A DNA stretch of 18,971 nucleotides, taken from the NCBI GenBank assembly GCA_943704525.1, contig CALSCQ010000562.1:3192-22162 (forward strand). Reading direction: 5' to 3'. Every line of letters begins with the position of its first letter. Within the stretch, counting starts at the first letter, position 1. Source of the DNA: Pigoraptor vietnamica (Eukaryota; Opisthokonta; Filasterea). The notes beneath the pieces are model-generated. The model was not told the DNA's origin, searched no databases, and was given only the letters and a program-made list of their open reading frames with translations. A program made the position numbers and the translations under genes. This document shows positions 8,901-18,971 of this stretch, one piece after another.

Positions 8901-10488
8901 CGGCCTCCGACACGCCGTCGTCGAGGACTGCCCACATGCTCGCCGCGGCCGAGTGCTGCGCGCTGCCGAGGGCGTTGTGGGGCCGATCTGCGAGGCGAAA
9001 GGCGCTGAACGTCCGCGTGTTTCCGCGCTTCAGGTGCATGAGGTTGGCCGCGGTCAGCTGCGACGACTCCTGGGGAACACCCGCGCCGCCGGAATCGCCG
9101 AGGTACGTTCCGCGCTCGGCCGCCGCACGCGCCGCCGCGGCCGCGAGAAGATGCTCCGCCGCGTGTGCGCTCTGCTCGCGCGCCTTTTCCTGCGCGTCGA
9201 TGCCCTTTTTGAGGTCTGCCTTCTTGCGTCGGACGGCGAGCTCAGAGCGATAGGTCGCAAGGAGAGTGAACGAGTATGCGATGAGCATGATGCAGTAGAG
9301 CGAGAGGTACGCCCACTTCGTCCCGGAGGCAGTCGACAGCCCACACACGCACACGACGACAATCGCAAACCGAAACTGCGCAAATACGAACGTCACGGGC
9401 GACATGCGGCGCAGCATCCTCTGTAGCGCAAGCATCAGCCGCCGTCGGATGGCCACCGTCGCGTACATGCGCGATGCCTCCACCTCGTGCAGGGACGTCA
9501 CAGAGTGTGTCGCGCTCGGTGCAAGTGGCGCGGGACCGGGAGGGCGCGCCGTCGCCAAACGGCCCTCGACATCGCCCGCGCGCTTCGTCGCGAGGTCGGC
9601 CAAGCGGCGGCACACGATAATCGACGCGTGATACGCCGTCAGCGTGTACTCGGTCGCAAAGGCCGACGAGTAGGCCGTCAACAGCAGCGCCACGGCGGTG
9701 GCATACGCCAGCGCCTCCTCGTTGAGGGCGCACATGTAGCCGCGATCTCGGAGGTACTGCTGGAAATTGAGGCCGGCGTCGTTCGCGAGCGAGAAAATTG
9801 CGGCGGGAAAACCGATGGCCACGCAGATGGCGGGAAAGACCATGCTGAACACAAAGCTGCGCCTCCGCAACGCGCCGACTCTCCTTACGAGCGCCTCGCT
9901 GTTGCCGGCAAACGAGAGCACGCGGTAGAGGTGCACCGTCGGGCGCCGAAAGACAAACACGGCATAGCAGAGCGTCCCCTCTGCGGCGCACATGGCACCG
10001 AGGATGAGCATGACGACGTAGTTGGCGTCGCGGTCCCTCCACCCGCGGTACATAAAGTTGCCGATGATAGACAGCGAGCCCACAGCCATCGCCGCAAACA
10101 GCGCCACACGCAGCGCCACGTGCACCGCCGCGAGGACGGACAAGCGGCGGGCGGCGGGTGGAGCGCTGTGCGACATGGCTAGCGCGCACTCAACCGCGCT
10201 CGGCGCAATCACCGACGCGTTCTTCGCGCGGACGCTCCCTGCCACCGTCGTCGTCTCCACAAACGGCACAAACACGCGCTCGAGGCCAAACGCAATCATG
10301 CACTTGATGAGCGGCAGCACATACATGGGACCCAGCTCACGCCGCAGCCGGTTGCTCGCAGACTCCCCGCGCGCCCCGGCTGCAGGCCGTTCGCCGGGCT
10401 CGCTGACAATGCCGTCCACGATCGACGCCACGCGCGCCATTCTTCGCGGGGCAGGGCCGTGCCCGACGATTACATGCCACTCTCTCAC
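5906..10488 (-). CDS. Large polytopic membrane protein, unrecognised family
   Basis: The minus-strand model joins 10488-8577, 8346-7064, 6912-6590, 6358-6230 and 6041-5906, giving 1260 aa with all junctions in frame. Two similar-looking halves each carry about six to eight hydrophobic segments. The first half has stretches such as RRLSVLAAVHVALRVALFAA, a run around FVFSMVFPAICVAIGFPAA, and WAYLSLYCIMLIAYSFTLLA. A long acidic, Ser/Ala-rich loop with a coiled-coil-like KKADLKKGIDAQEKAREQ segment follows. The second half has stretches such as VPLFFACAVLNVLS and IAPIVIVNVVVSG, and ends with WSGVFYCIACSLALVNLL. I see no signal peptide, GPCR motif, transporter signature or ion-channel pore motif that I can name. 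Support for the 3' exons comes from matched phases, protein-like sequence and the duplicated fragment at 2-1450. The intron 8576-8347 is the weakest link: the donor (GTTACG) is atypical, and two separate genes, the second starting at the ATG at 8341, remain possible. An alternative start is the ATG at 10440. Confidence 0.65.
6424..6552. repeat. CA/CACT/GCAC microsatellite in an intron
   Basis: A compound simple repeat fills much of the intron 6589-6359 of the membrane protein gene. The duplicated fragment has the same tract at 516-645 with small length changes, so it was present before the duplication. Confidence 0.9.
8359..8508. repeat. 60-bp minisatellite, about 2.5 copies
   Basis: Units start at 8359, 8419 and 8480, each opening with GGGCGCGT followed by a GTGAGCAA-type string. 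The first two are about 60-61 bp and share GCAGGGTGCATGTGAGCC; the third is truncated. The array lies in the inferred intron between the two halves of the membrane protein gene. It is open in two overlapping minus-strand frames, so it could also be read as short repeated hydrophobic peptide (LLTYAPF, LTCTLRF) if not spliced out. Confidence 0.85.
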
Positions 10489-10971
10489 ATGCTCTCACAT
10501 GCCAGTCCACGGACGCATCGCCCTCGATCACCACGACATGATTAATGGGCACCGGGTCCTGCGTGGTCGACGTGGATGCATGGCACAGGCATCGTGTTTG
10601 ACGCGTAAATGCATAGTGTATTGACAGCATGCAAGCAGGTCACCAAGGGCCAATTTAAAGAGGGGCGTTTTCATTGAACTTTTAGGCTCTTCTCCAAATA
10701 AAGTCCTCGGGTGATGTTACAGTGGTTCACTGCGATTTGGTACGTGGGGGCAAGGGTGGATATTTCCGCTCATATCCTTTCTTTAATCCGGGGTGTGATG
10801 GTCAGATCCGGGGTGGCGGTATCCATGGGCGACTGTTGGGGCGATTGCCTATCAACTCTATAACACAAACGCACGCACACACGCCGTTCGTCTTTGATGC
10901 ACGCCTTGTAACATAACACACGCACACACGCCGTTCGTCTGCGGACGCGCGACGCACACTGGGCTTGGAAA
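10489..10971. promoter_or_regulatory. Divergent intergenic region with likely shared promoters
   Basis: This is 483 bp between the start of the minus-strand membrane protein gene and the plus-strand AXDND1-like gene, so it should contain both promoters. Relatively AT-rich strings occur at about 10650-10700 (CAATTTAAAG, CCAAATAAAG). I see no other gene. I cannot identify a specific TATA box, initiator or transcription factor site with confidence. Confidence 0.5.
10861..10940. repeat. Tandem duplication of about 48 bp upstream of the AXDND1-like start
   Basis: About 33 bases at 10861-10893 recur at 10909-10940. The shared core is identical for 20 bases (10874-10893 and 10921-10940) and ends in CCGTTCGTCT. 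The second copy ends about 30 bases before the inferred start codon, so the repeat lies in the promoter or 5' untranslated region. Confidence 0.85.
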
Positions 10972-13900
10972 ATGGCTGCGACCGCCAAGCGCGAGGGCGA
11001 CCTCGTGCTTCCCGCAATCGGCCAGACGCAGAGCCTCGTCGCGGCGCCGTCGCCCACAGCGGGCACGCTTGCGCCACCCCAACGGCCTACACACACACAC
11101 ACGCACCAGCACGCACTCACGCACACGCGCGGACGGCAACAGAACGGGGCACTCCCTGACGATTGCATCCCGGCGGACATTCTGCGGTGCCTGGTGCCGC
11201 GGCCGCCAAACCTCGACCTCAATTCGAACGGGACGGTGCGCGGCCTCAAGGGGGGGAAGGCGGGGAAGACCATCCTCGCCAAGCTGCCGCCCCCGCTCGA
11301 GTCGCGGCTGCAGCCGGGCGCGTCGCTACCGCCGAGTGACCCGCGCGCGTCGTCGCCATCAAAGGGGCACGGGCCGCCGGCGAACGTGTGGCACCACCCC
11401 GAGCGCCGCAAGAAGTTCAAGCACCTGTACGAGCAGGCCCCCTGCGTGTGCGGCGCGGGGTCGGACATTTCGTTCCTGTACGATGCGACGAACGCGAGCG
11501 GCGCGGGGCCCTCCGGTGAGGTGCCGACGGACACGGTGCTTGCGGAGGAGTACCGCATCGCGGTGCACGAGGGCGCGCGGAAGCTCGAGTTCAAGGACGA
11601 CCTCTACACGACGGTGGTGGACGAGCACCCGCACCACCACACGGCGTTTCCGTCGATGAAGCCCGCCAGCCGCCACGACGCCATGAAGCTGAAGGACGCC
11701 CTCTCGGAGCTGCTGCGCAAGGTCGGCATCGTGGACACGCCGCGGTCGCTCGACGGGCTGGAGGATTCCGGGGCGCCCGCGGGCGGCGCGCAGACGACGG
11801 ACGAGGCCAGCACGACGCACATTCACGCGCTGCTGGACCTCGCGCGCCGCGAGCAGGACGTGTACAACCTCGTGTTCGCAGAGCTGATCCGTCAGGTGAC
11901 GGTGCAGTGCGTGGAGCGCGGTGAGGTGCTCGCAGACCTGCGCAAGGGCTACAACGCGCTCCTCAACCGCATGCCCCGCCACGTGATCGGCCTGCACTCG
12001 GAGCTGGTCGCCAGCCGTGCGCTGACGCGGCGGCTCACGGACGAGCTGATGCGCTTCCGCACGTCGATGGCGGAACTGACGAAGGAGCTCGCGCAGGTGC
12101 GGCGGCACGACGCCGAGGTGGGCGAGCAGGCCCGTAAGGCGCAGGCCAAGCTGACCACCGCTATCGCCGACTCTGAGCGCAACGCGTCGATAGTGTCCGA
12201 GTACCACGCGCTGTACGACATGCAGCGGCAGCGGCTGGAGGCGACCATAGAGAAGACGACGGCGGAGAAGCAGGCGTGGGCGAATGCCGCTCACGCGCTC
12301 GCGTCGAAGGTGTCGAGCGAGCGCGGCCTGGGCGACTTTATGCACCTGCAGCAGTGCGAGAAGAGCTGGTCGCAGCTGGCGCGCCACTTTGCGGTCGTGC
12401 TCGGGGACGTCAACACGAAGCAGATGCAGGGCCTCCGCGCGCAGATCGACGGATGGCGCGGCGAGGTCATGACGTTTGCCGCCAAGCTCACCGGCGACGA
12501 CGAGAACGCGCTGGGGAAGATTGTGGCGGTGCAGACGCAGATTCGCGGGTGGGTGTCGCAGCTCGAGGAGAGCATGAACGCAGGGGATCCCGTCGGCCTC
12601 AACGTGCAGAGCGTGGAGCGGCTGAGCGAGGACATCAAGTACTGGGAGGAGGTGTTTGGCTTCTACGTCGAGCGCTTCAGCGGCGACTCGCTGCTGTCCA
12701 ACCAGGAGGAGATTGCGCGCTTCAACAAGATGGTGGACACGTGGACGCAAACGGCGAGCCGCATCTTTGGCCGCCAGAACAACGAGACGCTGCGCGAGGA
12801 CCTCATCTCGCTGAGCAACGAGGTCGACGAGTCGATGGCGAAGATTGCGGGGCGCGTCACCGGGGAGACGAGCGCGGCCAAGGCCCTGGTCAACCTGCTC
12901 AATCCCATGGAGACATGGTGGGTGGGCGGCTCTGCTAATTGCGGTGCGCGCAGTGAGTTGTGGAGCAAAGCGTGCACGCACGTGGGCACGGGTGCGCGTT
13001 TGTGTGTGAACCAGTGCTGCGCATGGCATGAGAGCTTCTTGTGTGTGAGGAACCCCAAGTTAATCCTGCATTTATGTCTGCGACCCCCAGGGCGAACCGC
13101 CTTTCGACGCTTGTGTATGGCGAGCAGGCGCTGTCGGTGACGGACCGCGTCAAGCTGCACACGTTCCTCGCGGACTGGGCCGGCCAGGTTGCGCAGGTCA
13201 TCGACCGCCTCCAGAGCGGCAACGCGACCGTGAAGGGCGACTTTCGCCGGCTGCTGGACGCCGTCGACGCGTGGCTGGAGAGCACGATGGGCAAGATCGA
13301 CTCGGAGGACGAGCTGTTCGTGGAGCAGGTGTCGGCGCTCCACGTGGGGATGGTGTCGTGGATGGTCGACCTGCTGATGCTCGCGACCGGCTGCGGCGAG
13401 AAGAGCTCGCACGAGATGTCCACGGCGTACCAGTTCCTCTGCCAGCAGCTCGACGCCTTCACGAAGAGGCTAGCCGGGGGATGCGCGGGCATCGAGGCGC
13501 CGCTCGGCGAGGGTGCGGATGCGCGCGACGCCGCGACGGAGGACGACCGCGTGGCGCAGGACCTGCAGATCCTGCGCTCGGAGTGCGACGACTGGATAAA
13601 GATGGCGGGCGCGCTCATGAACGACGAGCTGTCCGCGGACGGCCCGAAGCGCACGGAGAGCTTCTCCTCGCGCGCCCTCCCTGCGTCGCGCAAGGGGTCG
13701 AGCGCGATGGGGCGGCCGGTGGTGCAAATGCCACAGGACCCGTCGATGCGATTACTGGACGACGCCATGGCGCAGGCGACGGGGCAGATTGAGCACATTG
13801 ACGAGGACGCCGAGGGAGACCTGTGCGAGCACGCCTCGCTCATTGCGGCGCTGCGGGCGGAGGTGCAGGGGCTCAGCGAGAAGCTGCGCTCGTCGGAGGA

Positions 13901-16214
13901 CCGCGTGAAGCTCGCTGAAGACCGCGCCAACCGTTTGACGGCCGAGCTCGAGAACGCCATTCGGGACGGCGACCGCGACGAGGGCCCCCCGCTGTTTGGG
14001 CGCTCGCAGAAGGGCGAGTCGCTGGACGACCTGCGCGACCACGCATCAGGCGGTGTCGACGAGCACACGATCGCGCGCCTCGTGGTGCTTGAGGAGCGCC
14101 TGCGGGCGATTGAGCGCCGCCCCGCCCAGCCCATTGCGATGGCGCGGGTGCCGGCGGACCGGCGCACGCAGCTGCTGGAGGAGCGCGTGCGAGCCATTGC
14201 CGCGCAGCCCTTCATCTCTGAGGAGATGCTCGCACGGCGCAACACGCTCGACACGACGTCGCGGTTGTGGGAGGCCGTCAAGCACGCTCAAAGGCCCAAC
14301 AGCGCCGGTCGGCCGATCGAGGCGGTAGTCTTGGAAATGCGCGAGCTGTACGACGCCAAGCTGCGCGCGGACGCACTCGACGACGCCGAGGGGTGCGACA
14401 GGGAGGCCTTCCCGGAGTTTGTGCGCGCCCACTTTCAGGGCAAGTACGGCGCCGGTCGTATTGCCGACCAGCGCATCACGGACATGCTCACGGCCGTGCA
14501 GCGGTTCCGTCCGGACAGCCCGGAGGTCGATCTCTTTGCCCGCTTCTGCGAGGAGTCGCTGTCGCTCGATCGACTCTCGTTTGTGCTGTACGCGCGCGCG
14601 TGCGCACAGCGGTTGCCGGAGGGACTCAAGGTGCCTGCAGAGTCTGTGTCGGCGCTGCCCGAGTTTGTGGATCTCGGACGCGCGGAGGCGGTAGCCCGCA
14701 AGTGCTTTGCGGCGCTCTCGCGGCAGGTGAGCGAGCAGCTGCTGCACTCGCTCTACGCGCGGTCGGTGCCCATCACGGACCTTGCCAGCATGCCCCACGT
14801 GACCAAGGACGCCCCGGATGCTGCCGCGGACCCCGTGCTCGCCGCCCAAACGCGCCACCGGCGGCTCTCTGTCCCCGACCTCATGCTGGTCCTGCTTGAC
14901 GAGTACGAGACGGCGCAGCGGGAGTACACGGAGCGCGTGATTGAAATGACGGCCGCGGAGGACCACGACCGCGACGGCCTGTTGACGCGGCGCGAGTTTG
15001 CGCACGTGATGCTGCACCTCCACCCGCGGTTGTCGACGCGCTCGCTGCTGCGGCTCTATCGGTCGCACGCGGGCACCGGTGGCTCGCCCCGGATGCCCGT
15101 CGCGAAGGCGCAGTCCATTGCGATGGCCCTCCACAACCACGGCGTCCAGTTTTCGCTCCACTTGCTTCCCGCGCACGTGCCCACGTCCGAGCAAGAGGTG
15201 CGTCGTGTGCGTAGTATATGCTTCCGTGTGCTGCATTCGTGGATGGTGTGCCGGCCACAAACTTGTTGGCTCACTGTACTGACCTTCGTGCCTGTCTATC
15301 GGTGCGCCTTTGTGTTAATCCGCCCCATTTTGCGTCCAGACGGAGGCCCTCCGGGCGGCCGTGCGCGAGCGTTGGGAGCGCATGCACGACAAGGTCTCCC
15401 TGCTCACCGCCCGGCTGTCAAGCAGCCCGCTTCATGGCGACAGGGCGACTGCGCTTCTCCTCCGCCGCGAAGCAGACCTCCTCGACACGGTGAGCCGCGC
15501 CGTCAAAGCGCGCGTGCTATGCGTGCCGTTTCTGACGCCCGCCCTTGCAGGACATTGTTGGCGGCGACCCTCGCATCGCGCACGCACGCTACAGGGAAGT
15601 GCTCGGGCACATTATGCGGCACCGGTCGGCGATTGTGTGCTGGGAGGTGACCGCGAGCGACGATGCGGAGGCTGTGGCCGTTGGGCACCGTGCGATCGAA
15701 GACGAGTGCCGCGCTCTCGAGTCGCTCGTCGAGGTGCACACATCGACGTATGCGCCGCCGGCGGAGGAAGACGCCGATCCGCAGCTGACCGAGGCCGAAC
15801 TGGCGGAGGCGGACATGGACGCGGAGGTGGGTGTGCTGCGTGGTGCTGTTCACCCGTGGCCGCATTGCGACTGATCTTCAGTCACGTGTGCAGGCGGAGC
15901 TGCAGCTCATTGACGCCTCGAGTGCGCTGGGCATTTCGCTCAACATTCTCAACGACCTACTGCACGAGCTCGATCTCATTGCCCAGGGTGCGTAGCCGGT
16001 GCGGCAGCAGACCGACTGTTCGAATTTGGCTGTGAGATGTGCTGACATTTCCGCGTGGTGCGCGCACGTAGACGTGACGGTGGGACCCGCCGTCGCGCCG
16101 CTGTCGGCGCTTGAAGGGGCTGTGGAGGAGGACGCCGTCTCTGTGGGCGAAGACCTGGGCTCTTCGTCCGAGGACATCAACGCGGCCGCAGCTACCTATG
16201 CCTCGGCACTGTGA
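10972..16214 (+). CDS. AXDND1: AXDND1-like axonemal dynein light-chain-domain protein with EF-hand
   Basis: The model joins 10972-12917, 13091-15197, 15340-15489, 15551-15826, 15894-15987 and 16072-16214, giving 1571 aa with all phases consistent. Vertebrate AXDND1 is near 1000 aa, so this protein is longer. Residues about 140-230 carry the family's N-terminal features: WHHPERRKKF, then EYRIAVHEGARKLEFKDDLY and FPSMKP near 226. Residues about 270-440 match the axonemal dynein light chain domain, with EQDVYNLVFAELIRQVTVQC, RMPRHVIGLHSELVASRALT and LTDELMRFRTSMAELTKELA. Long coiled-coil segments follow, including 13860-13960 (EVQGLSEKLRSSEDRVKLAE). A canonical EF-hand loop, DHDRDGLLTRRE, sits at residues 1273-1284. 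Family knowledge places such proteins in ciliary axonemes and sperm flagella; a role in calcium-regulated motility is inference. The start is the first ATG of the open frame. A CA-repeat-derived THTHTHQH stretch lies near residue 42. Confidence is high for the family and moderate for the exact termini. Confidence 0.85.
11090..11130 (+). repeat. CA-rich repeat within the coding frame
   Basis: An interrupted CA/GCAC tract is translated as THTHTHQHALTHTRG in the first exon of the AXDND1-like gene. No convincing intron removes it. It sits in a poorly conserved, proline-rich N-terminal segment, so length changes here may be tolerated. Confidence 0.7.
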
Positions 16215-16461
16215 GGAGGGTGGCGGACAAGAGCGGCGCGTCTTGCCGGACGAGGGGCGCAGCTAACGCAAGGACAATACAGGAGAATATGTATGAAATT
16301 TTTTTGACACGAACTGGTTGCAATGTGCATGGACAGGAAATGTGTTCTCATTTCCACGGCGCGGTGCACTGTAGCATGAGACTGTCACTGAAGTGTGCGC
16401 GCACGCATCGTGGCCAACAGTTCTATTCAGTCCCAAGGGCCACTTTCCACCGCGCCCATTG
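16215..16461. other. Convergent spacer between AXDND1-like and Nup58-like genes
   Basis: This is 247 bp between two stop codons facing each other, expected to hold both 3' untranslated regions. An A/T-rich patch at about 16270-16312 (AGGAGAATATGTATGAAATT and a T run) is a candidate region for 3' processing. I see no gene. Confidence 0.55.
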
Positions 16462-18844
16462 CTACTTGCGCGGCGCACCCGGGCCCACTGGCGTCACCCC
16501 TGCACCCCACGGCGACCCGCCTGTGACCGGTGTGGCGGGCACACCGCCCGGTGCGCCAAAGGCCGACGCAAAGCCCCCGCCGGCGCCCGCGAGCGGAGTG
16601 GACGCGCCGCCGAGGCCCAGGTTGAGACCGGGTGTTGGGGCCGTCAGTTGCAGCGTCGGCGCCGCGCTTCCGAACATGCCGCCTGCGCCCCCGCCTGCGC
16701 CCGCCCCAAACATGTTTGATCCGCCCGCGCCTGCGCCCCCGCCTGCGCCCGCCCCAAACATGGTAGACCCGCCCGCCCCAAACATGGTAGACCCGCCCGC
16801 GCCCGCGCCCATGCCCGCGCCAGCTCCAAACATGTTCGATCCGCCTGCGCCCCCAGCTGCAGCGCCGCCAAACATGCCGCCGCCGCCAGTGCCCATACCG
16901 CCAGTGCCCATACCGCCAGTGCCCATACCCGCGGGCGCTCCTGAAGTAAACATGCCGCCGCCAACGCCCCCGGTTCCCCCGCCTCCGGAGAACAGCCCTC
17001 CAGCACCCGACCCGGCGCCACCGAACATCCCGCCCGCCCCACCAGCGGCGCCCGCGGCCCCTCCCGAGAACGCGCCGGCTCCTGTGCCGGTCCCAGCAGT
17101 CCCAAACAAACCCCCCGTTTGTGCGCCGCCAGTAGTCGCCCCAAATAGATTGGTGCCCCCTGCCGCGCCGGTGCCAGCGCCCGTCGTACCAAACAGACCC
17201 CCTCCGACACCCGCGGCGCCAGACTTGCCCGTCGCGCCGAGCCCGCCGGTGAGCCCTCCGCCCAGCCCGCCCAGGCCACCTCCCAGGCCACCTCCCAGGC
17301 CACCTCCCAAGCCACCTCCCAGACCGCCCCCAAGGCCGCCCCCAAGGCTGGTTCCTCCCAAGCCGCCTCCCAATCCGCTTCCCAAGCCCGTGCCCAAGCC
17401 CGTGCCAAGGCCAGTCAGGCCACCCGCCGGCGCTGCTGCTGCAAGAAGGAGTTCACGCACATTGAGATGGGTTTGCGCAAGTGGGAGGGGAACCACAGAT
17501 AGCGAGGGTGCACGACAAATGGCTAGCACACACCTTGCGCGGGTGCCGGAGCTGGCGCGGCGGGCGGCGGAGGCGCAGGCTTGCGCTTCTTGGCGGCTGA
17601 GAGCGAAACCAAATCAACGGGACGTCATGTGACCAGGCTTCGCACACGCATTGATTCGCAGTCAGCGCTACCTTGCATCTCTGCTGCCCTGCGCGCGCGC
17701 TCGGCGAATGGGTCCGCCTTCCCGCCAAGCGACTTGAGGTACTGTGCGCGGAGACCGGCGACGGCCTCGTGCAGCGTGGCGAGGTTCGACGCAAGCGCCA
17801 TGAACCCGTCATGCTGGGCACGGATGATGTCCTCAAGGCCTGCGTGTGTGCGTCAAGAGTCAAGCAGCCATCGATGGACAATCATGGAGGTGGGAAGGGG
17901 CCGATAGAGAACAGGAAGTGAACGGACGAGGCGAGTTGGAAATCGTACGCGCCTTCTCCAAGCGACATACAAGCGTGAGCGAATGGGCGGCGCGTGCGTG
18001 CACACATCGATTGCACACAACAGATGCACAGTCCCTCTGACCAAAAACGCACCCTCGGGCGAGAAGCGCGTCCGTTGCTCCGCGAGGAGAATGTGGCTCT
18101 CAAGGTCCTATTGGCGCGCACGTGAGCATCTGCGCCTCCAGCCACGACACACGCATGCCAACCCACCTCCATGTGCTGGCGATAGACATACATGCGCTGC
18201 TCGAACGACTTGAGCACACGCTCAAAGTAGCTGCGGCAGCCGTGTGCGTTAGATGGCGTCGAAGTAAAGCAAAGTAAGGGGTGGAGGGTTACGCGGGAGG
18301 GGAAGGGAGCGCAGCAACACTAGCCCCGTGCGACCGAGGGACCAACGAAGGACGCAGGGGCCACCCACGCATTGATGACGGCCTGGTCGACGCCCGTCAC
18401 GCGCGGATCCGACAACTGCGCCCACATGACCGCAGCCATCTCCGCATTGCGCAACTCCTGCGCCAGTGTCTGCTTGAGCACCGATGCGCTCGACGACTCG
18501 CGCTCGATCGCTGCTGCAAGGACAGCGAGCCGCTGCGTGCAAAGTGCGCGCTGGTAAGTGGGCGAATGCGTATGGCGGATAAATACGTAAAGTGCTTAGG
18601 TTGTGGATGGCCAACTGGCCCGTGGTTGTGGATGGCCAACTGGCCCGTGTGCGAATGGTGGTTAAATGCACACAAACTGCGTAGGTCTGAGAGTGGGCGA
18701 GTGCGAATGGTACATAGAGGCACGACAGTCCACTCGCGGTGCACCTGCGACTGAGGTGCGATGTCAATGCTGCCAGAGTGGCGCCGCTCGTCCAACCGCC
18801 GCCGAATCTGCTGGCTCTGGTCGCCCTCCCGCTTGATAAGGCCC
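16462..18844 (-). CDS. NUP58: Nup58/p45-type FG nucleoporin (5' end outside window)
   Basis: Minus-strand exons: 18844-18745, 18550-18369, 18230-18167, 18107-18053, 17839-17672, 17596-17534 and 17438-16462. All phases agree; the first listed exon starts in mid-codon, so further 5' exon(s) lie beyond the right edge. The coiled-coil part matches Nup58 in order: a helix with LKQTLAQELRNAEMAAVMWA, then YFERVLKSFEQRMYVYRQHM, DLESHILLAEQRTRF, IIRAQHDGFMALASNLATLH and AVAGLRAQYLKSLGGKADPF. A KKRKPAPPPP linker follows, then a C-terminal FG domain of about 320 residues rich in Gly/Ala, with GGLFG, NMFG and TMFG repeats, ending at the stop at 16462. Nup58 joins Nup54 and Nup62 in the central-channel complex, where the coiled coils assemble the trimer and FG repeats bind transport receptors. 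A long Gly-Leu-Gly-rich run opens the FG domain. The donor and acceptor calls rest on phase and homology only. Confidence 0.87.
17433..17441 (-). other. Tandem CAG acceptor (NAGNAG type) at the last Nup58 exon
   Basis: On the minus strand the acceptor reads GCAGCAGCAGCG, giving three consecutive CAG candidates at 17441-17433. Using the second or third would drop one or two alanines and keep frame. The exon start given (17438) assumes the first is used. Confidence 0.5.
18599..18648. repeat. Perfect 25-bp tandem repeat, two copies
   Basis: Positions 18599-18623 and 18624-18648 are identical, each containing GGCCAACTGGCC, a short inverted repeat with a two-base spacer. The pair lies in the Nup58 intron 18744-18551. 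A related GTGCGAATGGT string appears just after it and again near 18700, suggesting local slippage. Confidence 0.9.
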
Positions 18845-18889
18845 CTGCGCACACGACAGAGTAAAGGACAACAAGCACACAATTTGTCG

Positions 18890-18971
18890 CAACTCTTCTC
18901 TGTCTCACCCTTCCCCTTCTCACTCTCTGTCTGAAACGCCCTCCCCCTCTCAGTTTCTCTCTGAACCCCCC
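18890..18971. repeat. Pyrimidine-rich low-complexity tract at the window edge
   Basis: The plus strand is almost entirely C and T, with CTCTCTGTCTGAAACGCCC and a degenerate second copy, CTCTCAGTTTCTCTCTGAAC. It lies upstream of the first visible Nup58 exon, so it is probably intronic and purine-rich on the transcribed side. It contains no coding exon that I can see. Confidence 0.5.

Noticed and set aside
11359-13029. 556-codon minus-strand open frame
   Set aside because: It lies antisense to the conserved AXDND1-like exon; GC-rich third positions keep the opposite strand open, and the product is Arg/Leu/His-rich with no recognisable domain.
12935-14281. 448-codon minus-strand open frame
   Set aside because: It is antisense to exon 2 of the AXDND1-like gene; Ser/Arg-rich shadow composition.
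16211-17632. 473-codon plus-strand open frame rich in Pro-Ala repeats
   Set aside because: It is the antisense of the Nup58 FG domain; Gly/Ala codons read backwards give Pro/Ala, and the minus strand has clear nucleoporin similarity and exon phases.

Overview
The window comes from a GC-rich nuclear genome of a eukaryote, most likely a flagellated protist or another lineage with a cilium. Coding regions are interrupted by short GT-AG introns (about 60-230 bp) with donors mostly of the form GTGGGT or GTGCGT. The window encodes an axonemal protein and a nuclear pore protein and carries long CA/TG microsatellites. I cannot name the species. I saw no bacterial-type operon, ribosome binding site, rRNA, tRNA or CRISPR array.

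Layout, left to right. (1) 2-1450, minus: a decayed 3' fragment of a polytopic membrane protein gene, nearly identical over long stretches to 5910-7345. (2) 1451-2194: a gene-poor stretch with a strikingly AT-rich island, bracketed by a short imperfect inverted repeat. (3) 2195-5405, plus: a six-exon gene for a Crinkler/CR-type multidomain protein, with a PD-(D/E)XK nuclease-like domain, a low-complexity linker and a C-terminal protein kinase domain. (4) 5406-5905: a short convergent spacer with a pure (AC)29 tract. (5) 5906-10488, minus: a large unrecognised polytopic membrane protein, modelled as five exons (1260 aa), the intact relative of the fragment in (1). (6) 10489-10971: a divergent promoter region. 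(7) 10972-16214, plus: a six-exon gene (1571 aa) for an AXDND1-like axonemal dynein light-chain-domain protein with an added EF-hand. (8) 16462 to about 18844, minus: the 3' part of a Nup58/p45-type FG nucleoporin; its 5' exon(s) lie beyond the right edge.

The most interesting part is the left 7 kb. A Crinkler-like nuclease-kinase gene sits between two direct copies of the 3' half of a membrane protein gene, with a repeat period of about 5.9 kb. This suggests a tandem duplication of a unit made of the effector-like gene plus the 3' half of the membrane gene, and predicts another Crinkler-like copy just left of the window. The right half is ordinary housekeeping and ciliary gene content, useful mainly for placing the organism. 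All exon models were built by hand from reading frames, splice-site motifs and protein similarity from memory; each joins in frame, but none has been tested against transcripts.
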